64,000 bases of DNA from UBA4742 sp002403895 (lineage in GTDB: Bacteria > Actinomycetota > Acidimicrobiia > Acidimicrobiales > Acidimicrobilacustridaceae): contig DAISGD010000010.1 in NCBI GenBank assembly GCA_036823295.1, positions 9,235 to 73,234 of the forward strand, in the 5' to 3' direction. The translations under genes were made by a program, and so were the position numbers. Positions within the stretch are counted from its first letter, which is position 1. Each line of letters opens with the position of its first letter. The notes beneath the pieces are model-generated. The model was not told where the DNA came from, made no database searches, and saw nothing but the letters and a program-made list of their open reading frames with translations. Positions 26,300 through 33,680 of this stretch are shown piece by piece.

Positions 26300-27756
26300 C
26301 CGACACCACCGCCGAAACTGGCACCGGAGCAGAACAGGCCGACCACGAGCGCCCGCCTGAGCCCACCATCAAGGACTACCGGCAGCGCTACGAGACCTAC
26401 GCCGCCATCCCCGAGGCCGGGCGGGACCGGGCCGAGGTGCTCGCCGAGATGCGGGCCATGGCCGAGCTCGAAGCGGCCCGTTGGGAGCAGGGCTACGCCT
26501 CCGGGTCGGTCTACAACGGCGACCCTGACCACATCGCCTTCCTCAACGAGGTCTACGCCCTCAACTCCCAGGCCAACCCGCTGCACACCGACCTGTGGCC
26601 GAGCGGCACCAAGTACGAGAGCGAGATCGTGGCCATGACCGCCACCATGCTCGGCGGGGGCGGCATCGGCGACGGGCCGGGCAGCGACACCGGCGTGTGC
26701 GGCACCGTGTCGTCGGGCGGTAGCGAGAGCATCCAGCTGGCCATGAAGACCTACCGGGACCATGCCCTGGCCACCCGGGGCATCACCGAGCCCGAGATGA
26801 TCGTGCCCATCAGCGCCCACGCCGCCTTCGACAAGGCGGCCCAGTACTTCGGCATCAAGATCATCCACATCCCCACCGGCCCCGACTGGCGGGCCGATGT
26901 CGCCGCCACCGAGGCGGCCATCACCGACAACACGGTGGTCATGGTGGGCTCGGCCCCGTCGTTCCCCCACGGCGTGGTGGACCCGATCGAGGAGCTGAGC
27001 GAGCTGGCCCGAGCCCGGGGCATCGGCTTCCACACCGACGGCTGCCTCGGAGGCTTCGTGCTCCCCTGGGCCGAGAAGCTGGGCTGGCCGGTGCCGCCGT
27101 TCGACTTCCGCCTGCCCGGCGTGACCTCCATGTCGGCCGACACCCACAAGTACGGCTACGCGGCCAAGGGCACCTCGGTGGTGCTCTACCGCAACGTGGA
27201 GCTGCGCCATCACCAGTACTTCACCATCACCGACTGGCCCGGCGGTCTCTACGCCTCGCCGTCGTTCGCCGGGAGCCGGCCGGGGGCGCTGAGCGCGGCG
27301 TGTTGGGCGGCGCTGGTGTCCACCGGCGAGTCGGGCTACCTCGCCGCCACCCGGGCCATCCTCGAAACCGCGGGTCGGGTCAAGGCCGCTCTGCGCGCCG
27401 ACTTCCCCGAACTGGAGATCTTCGGCGACCCCCTGTTCGTGGTGGCTTTCCGCAGCGTCGATGACACGCTCGACATTTACCGGGTGCTCGACGCCATGAC
27501 CGCGCTGGGTTGGAGTCTCAACGGTCTGCACCGCCCGGCCGCCGTGCACCTGTGCGTCACCCAACGGACGACGCAACCGGGCGTGACCGACCGCTTCGTC
27601 GTCGACTTGCGAGCCGCCATCGATGAGGTGCGGGCCCACCCCACGGCCGAGGGCGGCATGGCCCCGATCTACGGCATGGCCAACACCATCCCCGAGCGGG
27701 GCCTCGTGGCCCACGCCATGTTGGACCACATGGACAGCTGGTACCGGCTGCCATGA
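26296..27756 (+). CDS. PLP-dependent sphingosine-1-phosphate-lyase-like enzyme (group II decarboxylase fold)
   Basis: A 486-residue fold-type I PLP enzyme. The pattern YASGSVYNGDPDHIAFLNEVY, NPLHTDLWPSGTKYESEIVAM, SSGGSESIQLAMKTYRDHAL, GFHTDGCLGGFVLPWAEKLG and the Schiff-base Lys in SMSADTHKYGYAAKGTSVVLYR match S1P lyase (DPL1) relatives, not glutamate decarboxylase. S1P lyases split a phosphorylated amino-alcohol into phosphoethanolamine and an aldehyde. Being coupled to a kinase upstream supports a phosphorylate-then-cleave scheme. The true substrate is unknown. Confidence 0.85.
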   Translation: MTDTTAETGTGAEQADHERPPEPTIKDYRQRYETYAAIPEAGRDRAEVLAEMRAMAELEAARWEQGYASGSVYNGDPDHIAFLNEVYALNSQANPLHTDLWPSGTKYESEIVAMTATMLGGGGIGDGPGSDTGVCGTVSSGGSESIQLAMKTYRDHALATRGITEPEMIVPISAHAAFDKAAQYFGIKIIHIPTGPDWRADVAATEAAITDNTVVMVGSAPSFPHGVVDPIEELSELARARGIGFHTDGCLGGFVLPWAEKLGWPVPPFDFRLPGVTSMSADTHKYGYAAKGTSVVLYRNVELRHHQYFTITDWPGGLYASPSFAGSRPGALSAACWAALVSTGESGYLAATRAILETAGRVKAALRADFPELEIFGDPLFVVAFRSVDDTLDIYRVLDAMTALGWSLNGLHRPAAVHLCVTQRTTQPGVTDRFVVDLRAAIDEVRAHPTAEGGMAPIYGMANTIPERGLVAHAMLDHMDSWYRLP

Positions 27757-28391
27757 ACGTCCAGCCCAACCCCGGCACCCCACCAACCCCTACCGTCGAG
27801 CGGGCGGTGGATTCCGACCGCAAAGCGCTGGCCGAGATCTTGGCCCGCGCCTTTCGCGACGACCCGGTGTGGAACTGGCTCTTCCCCGACGATCGCGGTC
27901 GGGACCGCCGCGCCGCCTTGGTGTTCCGGGCCTACCTCTACGACAGCCTGAAGCGGGGCGAGGTGCTCACCACCCCCGATCGGGTGGCCGCTGCGCTGTG
28001 GAAGCCGCCGGGCAAGTGGAAGCTCAGCAACGGCTCCATCCTGCGGACCCTGCCCGACCTGCTGCGGGCCTTCGGCCGACGCCTGCCGGCATCGTTGGAG
28101 GTAGAGCGCAAGGTCGAGGCCCAGCACCCCGACGAGCCGCACTGGTACCTGGCCGTCATCGGAACCGACCCGGTGGCCCAGGGGCGCGGCGTGGGAGCGG
28201 CACTGATCCGCCAGGTCACCGACCGCTGCGACCGCGACGGTCTACCCGCCTACCTCGAGTCATCCAAGGCTGACAACGTGCCGTACTACGAACGCTTCGG
28301 TTTCAAGGTCACCGGCGAGACCGTGCTCGGCAACGACGGGCCCACCATCTGGTTCATGTGGCGCGACCCGCAAGCGCTGGAGGCCGGCTGA
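27753..28391 (+). CDS. GNAT family N-acetyltransferase
   Basis: A 212-residue acetyl-CoA transferase. The acetyl-CoA loop is VIGTDPVAQGRGVGAALIRQV and the late element is NVPYYERFGFKVTGE. The start ATG overlaps the lyase stop (ATGA), so kinase, lyase and acetyltransferase form one coupled operon. It may acetylate an amine product of the pathway, an inference from context. A perfect 8-bp hairpin follows the stop codon. Confidence 0.9.
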   Translation: MNVQPNPGTPPTPTVERAVDSDRKALAEILARAFRDDPVWNWLFPDDRGRDRRAALVFRAYLYDSLKRGEVLTTPDRVAAALWKPPGKWKLSNGSILRTLPDLLRAFGRRLPASLEVERKVEAQHPDEPHWYLAVIGTDPVAQGRGVGAALIRQVTDRCDRDGLPAYLESSKADNVPYYERFGFKVTGETVLGNDGPTIWFMWRDPQALEAG

Positions 28392-28415
28392 GCTCGTCTC
28401 GATCGACAGACGAGC
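28392..28415 (+). terminator. Rho-independent-like hairpin after the kinase-lyase-GNAT operon
   Basis: GCTCGTCT (28392-28399) and AGACGAGC (28408-28415) are perfect inverted repeats with an 8-nt loop, starting directly after the GNAT stop codon. There is no T-run, as is common in GC-rich actinobacteria. Confidence 0.6.
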
Positions 28416-28424
28416 CGTTCCCGG

Positions 28425-28532
28425 TCGCATTCGGCGTACATCGTCGTCGGAGCGATCGGGCTGGCTCTGCTCGCCGCAGTCGGAACAGCCAGACTCCGAC
28501 GCCGAGCATCTACCCCTACTGTGGGTGCGTAG
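28425..28532 (+). pseudogene. Orphan C-terminal transmembrane tail (possible gene remnant)
   Basis: This frame reads SHSAYIVVGAIGLALLAAVG, then TARLRRRASTPTVGA and a stop. It looks like one transmembrane helix followed by a basic cytoplasmic tail, the usual end of an exported domain such as CopC-like proteins. No ATG, GTG or TTG start lies in frame before it. It may be the leftover of a gene cut when the redox island formed. Chance is possible in such a short stretch. Confidence 0.35.
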
Positions 28533-28568
28533 CTCGCGTCGACGGGCTGAGCGCAAGGGGGTCCAGGC

Positions 28569-29768
28569 GTGACAACGATGGTCGATGTTCCGGTCCGACT
28601 TGAGCCTGAGGCACCGATTTCGCGTGGATCGCGGGCGTTGCTCGTTGCTGGCGTTGCCTCGCTCAGCGCGGGAGCGATCCATGCCGCGGCAGTGGGTGCT
28701 CATGCCGAACACCCGGCGGCGGCTCGGGTCTTCATCGTGGTTGCGCTGGTGCAGCTGGGATGGGGAGCGATGGCGCTGGCCCGACCGAGCCGGGCCGTGG
28801 CGCTGGTCGGCCTTCTTCTCAACGCCGTGCTCGTCGGTGGTTGGGTGTTGGCCAAGACGAAGGGGCTCACCTTCGTCGACGGGCTGGATCAGGTCGAGCC
28901 GATACAGGTAGCGGACGGTTTGGCGGCCGCGCTGGCCGCGGTGTCGGCTCTGGCCGCGGTCTGGAGTCTCAAGCGACACCATGCCGATCGACGTGCTCCG
29001 CTGCTCGTGGGTGTCGCGGTGGCCGTGCTTGCCGCCGTGGCGTTCCCCGGGATGGTCGAAGCGGGCAACCACGTCCATGGCGCTGGCGAGGCGAAAGCCA
29101 TCGTCGTCGGAGCCGACGGACAGGCCACGCTCACCGATGCTTCTGTGGCCCTGCCGACCAAGCCCTACGACCCGAACATGCCGATCGACCTTGGCGGGGT
29201 TGCAGGGGTGACACCGGAGCAGCAGGCTCGGGCCGAAAACGAGGTGGCGATCACCGTGATGCGGCTCCCGCAGTGGGCCGACCCGGCCGCCGCGGAAGCG
29301 GCGGGGTACCGGTCCATCGGCGACGGTTTCACCGGATTCGAGCACTACATCAGCTGGTCGAGTCTCAATGATGGCAAGATCCTCGATCCCGATCACCCGG
29401 AATCTCTTGTCTACCGGGTGACCGGTTCCACCAAGACCCTCGAGGCGGCGATGTACATGCTCCCGCCCGGGTCGACCCTGGATGCTGTCCCTGACCTCGG
29501 TGGAGCGCTCACCCAGTGGCACATCCACGACAATCTTTGCTTCACCAACAATGCGGCCCCGCAGGTGGTTGGCCTCACCAACAGCGACGGCACCTGCGAG
29601 GCGCCGCTGGTGAAGCTGCTGCCGGTGCCGATGATCCACGTGTGGATCGTGCCCGAGACCTGCGGGCCGTTCTCCGCGTTGGAAGGCGTCGGCGCTGGCC
29701 AGATCAAACCGGGCGAGCAGCGTCTGTGCGACCACGTTCACGGGAGCACAACCGGCAGCGGCTTCTAG
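28569..29768 (+). CDS. Membrane protein with C-terminal His/Cys-rich extracytoplasmic domain
   Basis: A 399-residue protein not assigned to a known family. The N-terminal 160 residues carry four to five transmembrane helices. The long C-terminal domain is rich in possible metal ligands: GFEHYISWSSL, TQWHIHDNLCFTNN, MIHVWIVPETCGPF and LCDHVHGSTTG. The region before has TPEQQARAENEV and RLPQWADPAAAEAAGYRSIG. It could be a metal- or heme-binding exported domain. It lies at the left edge of the thiol-redox island. GTG start; ATG at 28578 is possible. Confidence 0.75.
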   Translation: MTTMVDVPVRLEPEAPISRGSRALLVAGVASLSAGAIHAAAVGAHAEHPAAARVFIVVALVQLGWGAMALARPSRAVALVGLLLNAVLVGGWVLAKTKGLTFVDGLDQVEPIQVADGLAAALAAVSALAAVWSLKRHHADRRAPLLVGVAVAVLAAVAFPGMVEAGNHVHGAGEAKAIVVGADGQATLTDASVALPTKPYDPNMPIDLGGVAGVTPEQQARAENEVAITVMRLPQWADPAAAEAAGYRSIGDGFTGFEHYISWSSLNDGKILDPDHPESLVYRVTGSTKTLEAAMYMLPPGSTLDAVPDLGGALTQWHIHDNLCFTNNAAPQVVGLTNSDGTCEAPLVKLLPVPMIHVWIVPETCGPFSALEGVGAGQIKPGEQRLCDHVHGSTTGSGF

Positions 29769-29904
29769 CGCCCTGCAAACGAATCCGTGGTGAATGGCCG
29801 CGATCCCAGCGGCGACCTCGGGCATGTGGCTGTTGTCTGAGCTGACCCAAAAACGGGGGAGGTTGGCGGATATCGAAAGGCAACACCTATCGATCAAAGG
29901 AGCC

Positions 29905-29919
29905 GCTGGCGTAGCCAGC
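29905..29919. terminator. Small hairpin past the cyclase-like gene
   Basis: GCTGGC (29905-29910) and GCCAGC (29914-29919) are perfect inverted repeats with a GTA loop. It lies just beyond the 3' end of the cyclase-like gene on the minus strand and the membrane gene on the plus strand, so it may end either transcript. Weak on its own. Confidence 0.3.
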
Positions 29920-29942
29920 GTCGCCGGTGATGCGGCGTGCTG

Positions 29943-30365
29943 TCACTGTGGGAGCCGTCGTGCCCGGCCTCGCTCCGCCGACCTCGGCGAGGATGACGCA
30001 GACCGGGCTCCAAGCGCTAGTGGGTCCGCTGGACGACAAGCCAGGTTCACGGACGAACCGAACACGTCACCACGGCGGTGCACGGCGGTGCCGTGGTGCA
30101 GACCGGTCCGCACGGCAGGGAAGCTTGGCTCGAGGGTCGTTGCCTGCACGATGGCAGCTGCCAGGCGCAGCCCAGTTTCGGGGGAGTCGGACAGGCAGAG
30201 GACGGCGTCGCCGATCGATTTCACGAGCCGGTCCCCCGGTTGGCATGCCCCATCGGCGATGTCGGCCAGGCGAATGGCGAGCCTTGCGGCCAACTCGTCG
30301 CCGTGTGTCTCGGTGGCGGCGGCGAATCCGACCAGATCGACGAACACGAAGGTCGAGTTACGCAT
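29943..30365 (-). CDS. Short class III adenylate/guanylate cyclase domain protein, C-terminus degraded
   Basis: A 140-residue protein starting MRNSTFVFVDLVGFAAATET, with a good GAGGAG site 7 nt upstream. Metal Asp residues are in FVDLVGF and KSIGDAVLCLSD, and the transition-state Asn/Arg in FGSSVNLACR. So the catalytic core reaches SVNLACR, but the following 35 residues (PADPLALGARSASSSPRS...) are Arg/Ser-rich and unlike the usual end of the domain. A frameshift or truncation after NLACR is likely. It is the last of three small genes after a CsoR remnant. Confidence 0.6.
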   Translation of the reverse strand: MRNSTFVFVDLVGFAAATETHGDELAARLAIRLADIADGACQPGDRLVKSIGDAVLCLSDSPETGLRLAAAIVQATTLEPSFPAVRTGLHHGTAVHRRGDVFGSSVNLACRPADPLALGARSASSSPRSAERGRARRLPQ

Positions 30366-30376
30366 GATGGTTCTCC

Positions 30377-30505
30377 TCAGGCGCTTCGTTGCGACAGACC
30401 TCGTCGCCAGCGTCCCGGACCTCTTGCGGCGCCAGGGTCTACGTCGAAGGTGGCGGCGCAGCCCGGTCCGCAGAAGAGCAGCTGGAGGTCCTGGCGCCGG
30501 CTCAC
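30377..30505 (-). CDS. 42-residue YHS/TRASH-like metal-binding mini-protein
   Basis: A GTG start overlaps the stop of the CsoR-like fragment (GTGA). The product contains LQLLFCGPGCAATFDVDPGA, which matches the core of YHS/TRASH metal domains (.YFC..GC...F..DP). The rest is basic and short, and the stop falls 11 nt before the cyclase start. Full YHS domains are about 45-50 residues, so this is a minimal or decayed copy. Such domains bind heavy metals with the two Cys. Confidence 0.5.
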   Translation of the reverse strand: MSRRQDLQLLFCGPGCAATFDVDPGAARGPGRWRRGLSQRSA

Positions 30506-30738
30506 GACCGGACCAATCGCCCGATCGCGGCTGACGCCGCAGCGAGCTTGTCGGCGGCGGTGTCCCCGCCTTCAGTGATGGCGTCGGCGACACAGTGGGA
30601 GATGTGTCCGTCGAGCAGTTCCAGCGCCACCGCTTGAAGGGCGCGGGTGGCGGCAGCTACCTGGTCGAGTACGAAATCCCCCGAACCCCAGCCATGTCGG
30701 GTCGGTTCGAGTGCCGGTGTGTCAATCGACAGTATCTG
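30502..30738 (-). pseudogene. N-terminally lost CsoR-like metal repressor
   Basis: The frame is open from about 30756 to a TGA at 30502-30504 but has no good start codon. It reads GDFVLDQVAAATRALQAVAL, then ELLDGHISHCVADAITEGG and ends GRLVRS. This matches the middle and end of CsoR proteins (..VL.Q...T.ALQ.VAL.LLD.H..HCV). The first helix and the first metal Cys (YC.DVL) are missing; FVLDQ stands there. It is followed by the coupled YHS-like ORF and the cyclase-like gene. Confidence 0.7.
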
Positions 30739-30742
30739 AGGC

Positions 30743-31339
30743 CTAGCTGGGCTTGCCTAGGGCGGTGGCAAGGACCTTCTCCAGCTCGTCGTCGGTCACG
30801 CCCCCGACGAGTTTGGCGTCGACACGACCGTTCGGGTCAACCAGGTAGGACTCAGGGACCGCGGTGACGCCGTAGGCGAGGGCGATGTCGCCTTCGTCAC
30901 CGAGGATCACGGGCCAGGTCCCGCCGTGTTCATCGAACCAGCTGCGCACCGCGTCGGTCGAGTCGTTGAACACGACCATCACGACGGTGGCATCACGTGC
31001 GGCTTGGTGCCTCTCGGCAAACGTCTTCAGCTCGGGGTGTTCCTTGCGGCAGGGGACGCACCACGTCGCGAAGAAGTTCACAAGCACCCAGTGACCGAGC
31101 TGGCTTCGAAGCGTGAAGGTCTTGCCGTCGAGGGTGGGCCCTTCCACGGCGGGTGCCGCGTGGCCGATGAGCGGGCTCTCTACTGCCCGTTGGTCGGTGG
31201 GGGTGCGGGTGGCGAGCACGCCGATCAGCACCACGATGACCAAGCCGAGGGCGGCGGCCATCCAACGGATTGGATGGCGGCGCTGGCTTGGCCCCTCGAT
31301 GTCCGGCTTGGGGTCGATGTCGTGGGCGAGGTCAACCAT
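30743..31339 (-). CDS. TlpA/ResA-like membrane-anchored thiol-disulfide oxidoreductase
   Basis: A 198-residue protein with a transmembrane anchor (about residues 27-44) and an exported thioredoxin-fold domain. The redox pair is in NFFATWCVPCRKEHPEL (Cys94, Cys97) and the cis-Pro in YGVTAVPESYLVDPNGR. TlpA/ResA/CcmG proteins reduce disulfides in apocytochromes or other exported proteins using electrons from CcdA, two copies of which are nearby. Adjacent on the same strand is a small membrane protein; the operator at 31562-31578 may serve both. Confidence 0.92.
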   Translation of the reverse strand: MVDLAHDIDPKPDIEGPSQRRHPIRWMAAALGLVIVVLIGVLATRTPTDQRAVESPLIGHAAPAVEGPTLDGKTFTLRSQLGHWVLVNFFATWCVPCRKEHPELKTFAERHQAARDATVVMVVFNDSTDAVRSWFDEHGGTWPVILGDEGDIALAYGVTAVPESYLVDPNGRVDAKLVGGVTDDELEKVLATALGKPS

Positions 31340-31349
31340 GCGCCCGCCG

Positions 31350-31538
31350 TCAGCTATTGGAGTGTTCCTCGGCGTCGCTCGCGAGCTTCGACTTGAGTTC
31401 GGCGATCTCGTCGCTCATCTGTGTCATCCGTTGGGCGTCGCTGCTCTGGTCGGCGTTGCGGGAACGCATGCCCCACATGACCAGACCCATGACTCCCATC
31501 ATCAACGGGCAGGCGAGCAGTGGGAGGTACGGACCCAT
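31350..31538 (-). CDS. Small DUF2933-like membrane protein with coiled coil
   Basis: A 62-residue protein, start at ATG 31538 with GGAGA just upstream. It has one transmembrane helix with MGPYLPLLACPLMMGVMGLV and a C-terminal charged helix (DAQRMTQMSDEIAELKSKL) that looks coiled-coil. The ..CPLMM..M.. pattern resembles DUF2933-type proteins found in heavy-metal loci. A similar layout occurs at 36431-36697. The TAC-N5-GTA inverted repeat is 27 bp upstream. Confidence 0.7.
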   Translation of the reverse strand: MGPYLPLLACPLMMGVMGLVMWGMRSRNADQSSDAQRMTQMSDEIAELKSKLASDAEEHSNS

Positions 31539-31561
31539 GAGTTCTCCAGACGTCGGATTGT

Positions 31562-31578
31562 TCTTACTCAATGTAAGA
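31562..31578. promoter_or_regulatory. Inverted-repeat operator, site 1 (candidate BlaI/CopY site)
   Basis: TCTTAC-TCAAT-GTAAGA is a perfect 6-bp inverted repeat with 5-bp spacing, just upstream of the small membrane protein gene (start 31538). It shares the CTTAC-N5-GTAAG form with sites at 32213-32226 and 33664-33678. BlaI/MecI/CopY repressors bind short TAC...GTA dyads, and a gene for one lies at 32292. Confidence 0.6.
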
Positions 31579-31608
31579 GATGGGCCGTCAATTGGCAAGC
31601 GGGCTGTT

Positions 31609-32184
31609 TCAGAGATTGAAGGCTCGGTTGATCATGGTGTCGAGTCGTTGTTGGCTGAGCTCGCCGGTGTGGCGGTCGACTTCGGTACCGTCGGCGGCGA
31701 TCAAGATCGTGGTGGGCATGCCGATCAGCCCGGCTGTCTGCGCGACCCCACCGTCGGGGTCGAAGCCTGACGGGTAGTGGACTCCCAACTCGTCGAACAG
31801 CTTGATCGCGTACTCCCGGCTGTCGGCATTGTTGATGCCGACGAACAGGACCTGGGCACCGAGCTTGTCGTGCTCGGCCTGGAACGCCGGCAGTTCCTGT
31901 CGGCAGGGAACGCACCAGGTCGCCCAGAAGTTCACCACGACCGGATGGCCTCGCGAGGCGGCGAGCGAGACCCGGGGCTGGTCGACGCGTAGGTTCTCGA
32001 GGTCGAAGGCCACCGGCGTCGACCCCGGTGTCGGCCGGTCGGGCGGCGTCGAATCGTGGAGCAGCGCCAGCTGGGCGGCGCCGAGCGCGATCATCGTTGC
32101 GGCGACGAGCCACGGCCACCGCTTTCGGCGTCCTGCCGGCCGTTCAACGACATCGGGGGGCTCGCTAAGCGGATCGGGGATCAC
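31609..32184 (-). CDS. TlpA-like membrane-anchored thiol-disulfide oxidoreductase, second copy
   Basis: A 191-residue paralog of the 30743-31339 protein. It has a transmembrane anchor (about residues 24-42), VVVNFWATWCVPCRQELPAF with the redox Cys91 and Cys94, and the cis-Pro in LIGMPTTILIAADG. It is divergent from the BlaI-like regulator, with the candidate operator at 32213-32226 between them. The GTG start is used. Role as for TlpA: reduces disulfides outside the membrane. Confidence 0.92.
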   Translation of the reverse strand: MIPDPLSEPPDVVERPAGRRKRWPWLVAATMIALGAAQLALLHDSTPPDRPTPGSTPVAFDLENLRVDQPRVSLAASRGHPVVVNFWATWCVPCRQELPAFQAEHDKLGAQVLFVGINNADSREYAIKLFDELGVHYPSGFDPDGGVAQTAGLIGMPTTILIAADGTEVDRHTGELSQQRLDTMINRAFNL

Positions 32185-32212
32185 CGCAGCTCATCCGGCT
32201 GTGCCATGATCA

Positions 32213-32226
32213 CTTACACGTTGTAG
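32213..32226. promoter_or_regulatory. Inverted-repeat operator, site 2, upstream of the BlaI-like gene
   Basis: CTTAC-ACGTT-GTAG lies between the divergent TlpA (start 32184) and BlaI-like (start 32292) genes. It shares the TAC-N5-GTA core with the sites at 31562 and 33664. Placed so, the repressor could control itself, the M56 protease and TlpA together. Confidence 0.6.
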
Positions 32227-32291
32227 CACCCACGATTAGTCGTCGGGCATTCGTTGGGTGCGCCAGTTCTGTCGGTCACAAGGGAAGGACG

Positions 32292-32675
32292 ATGTCGATG
32301 CCACGGGCCGGTGCCGGTGAGCTGGAGGCGGCGGTCATGGACGTCGTGTGGGAGGGCTCCGGGTGGATGACCCCTGGTGACGTGCTCGCCGAGGTCGCCA
32401 AGGCCCGAGATCTGGCCTACAACACTGTATTGACGATCATGGTGCGCCTCTGGCGCAAGGGTCGGCTTGTGCGCGAGCGCAACGGGCGCGCCTATGCCTA
32501 CCAGGCCAGCCAGACGCGTGAGGGGTGGGCTGCGACCCGGATGTCGGGGATGCTGGCCGAGGTCCATGACCGTCCGGCAGCTCTGAGCCTCCTGATGGAC
32601 GACCTGAGTGCTCGTGACCGCGACCAGTTGCGGCGTCTCCTCGCTGATCGGTCGCGCCGCCCAAAGGGGACCTGA
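32292..32675 (+). CDS. BlaI/MecI/CopY family transcriptional repressor
   Basis: A 127-residue winged-helix repressor. Typical opening is RAGAGELEAAVMDVVWEGSG, then the recognition helix region LAYNTVLTIMVRLWRKGRLV and the wing RERNGRAYAYQAS. The C-terminal dimer part has LSLLMDDLSARDRDQLRRLL. BlaI and MecI are cleaved or released after signals from an M56 protease; CopY senses copper. The next gene, 1 bp after its stop, is an M56 protease, as in blaI-blaR pairs. Confidence 0.93.
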   Translation: MSMPRAGAGELEAAVMDVVWEGSGWMTPGDVLAEVAKARDLAYNTVLTIMVRLWRKGRLVRERNGRAYAYQASQTREGWAATRMSGMLAEVHDRPAALSLLMDDLSARDRDQLRRLLADRSRRPKGT

Positions 32676-32676
32676 G

Positions 32677-33618
32677 GTGCTCCTGGCGCTCACACTCGTG
32701 TGTGGCCTTGCGCTGGTCACCGCACCGGGCCTCCTGCGCGCCCAAAGTGCCCGTCTCGCACCGGCGGAATGGGCTCGCATCTGTCGCCTCGCGCTGCTGA
32801 CGGGCTGGATTGGCGTCGAGGTGGCTTTGATCGGCCAGGCGGCGCCGACGGTGCTCAGATTCTTCGGGGCGTCACCGCTGGCGAACGCGTGCGAGAAGAT
32901 GGTCGGCGGCTGGGTGGCAGGCGGCCCCACCGTCGGGTGGGCAGCGGCGACCATTGCTGTGGCGATGCCGGTGTTGGCTGGTGTCGGCGCCGTGAGAACG
33001 CGTCGAACGTGGGGCACCGTCCACCTCGAGTCGACCCTCGGTACCCACGAGGAGTTCGAGGGTTTCGACCTATTGGTCCTCTCGACCGAAACGTTCATCG
33101 CTTACAGCGTCACTCACGAGGGCCAAAACCAGATCGTCGTGTCCGACGGGCTGCTGTGCACCCTCGATGACCCCAGCCGTCACCTCGTCCTCGCCCATGA
33201 GGCCGCCCACCTCCGCCACGGCCACCACCGGTTCTTGATGCTGGCCACCTGCATCGAGCACGGCTTCGGGGGCGCGTGGCCGGTACGAGCCAGCACCGGA
33301 GCGATGCGTTCCGCACTCGAACGGTGGGCCGACGACGAAGCTGCCGGGGTAGCCACCCCTGAGCGTCGGCGCCTGCGAACGGCGTTGATCGCAGTGGCTA
33401 CCTTGACAGGACCCGATGTTGTCGCGTCCCTCTGGGGCCCGACGACAATTTTCGAACGCCTCGTCGCTCTTGACGACGCACCAGCGTGCCCATCACTGAT
33501 CCGTCGCGGCGTGTTCTACGCACCCTTTGTGACCGTCAGCCTCCTTGGCGTCGCCGCGCTCGGCATGTGGCTCGGAGAGATGCCCAGGATCATCGCCATG
33601 GCCTCCTGCCCGATCTAG
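32677..33618 (+). CDS. M56 family (BlaR1-like) membrane metallopeptidase
   Basis: A 313-residue membrane protein with three to four transmembrane helices and the zinc motif HEAAH at residues 174-178 (LVLAHEAAHLRHGHHR). Upstream is VVSDGLLCTLDDPSRHLVLA, typical of M56. It lacks a penicillin-binding C-terminal sensor, unlike true BlaR1. A GTG start 1 nt after the BlaI stop is chosen; longer frames overlap the repressor. Role: likely signal-dependent removal of the repressor. What it senses is unknown; redox state or metal is plausible given the neighbours. Confidence 0.88.
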   Translation: MLLALTLVCGLALVTAPGLLRAQSARLAPAEWARICRLALLTGWIGVEVALIGQAAPTVLRFFGASPLANACEKMVGGWVAGGPTVGWAAATIAVAMPVLAGVGAVRTRRTWGTVHLESTLGTHEEFEGFDLLVLSTETFIAYSVTHEGQNQIVVSDGLLCTLDDPSRHLVLAHEAAHLRHGHHRFLMLATCIEHGFGGAWPVRASTGAMRSALERWADDEAAGVATPERRRLRTALIAVATLTGPDVVASLWGPTTIFERLVALDDAPACPSLIRRGVFYAPFVTVSLLGVAALGMWLGEMPRIIAMASCPI

Positions 33619-33663
33619 CGGCACCGCCCGGCGAGCCCGACTAGCGCCCCATCCAACCAAGAA

Positions 33664-33678
33664 CTACGTTTTGTAAGT
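33664..33678. promoter_or_regulatory. Inverted-repeat operator, site 3, upstream of the CcdA operon
   Basis: CTAC-GTTTT-GTAAG has the same TAC-N5-GTA core as sites 31562 and 32213. It ends 4 bp before the start codon of the first CcdA gene (33681), so bound repressor would block transcription or a leaderless start. A weaker match (TAC-ATCCT-GTC) is at 36395-36405, upstream of the 36431 gene. Confidence 0.55.
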
Positions 33679-33680
33679 GC

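Noticed and set aside
26257..27786. A 509-codon minus-strand frame over the PLP enzyme
   Set aside because: It mirrors the true coding frame and has a His/Gly/Val-rich composition without motifs.
32677..33618. M56 protease considered a true BlaR1 beta-lactam sensor
   Set aside because: No penicillin-binding C-terminal domain and no beta-lactamase gene nearby.
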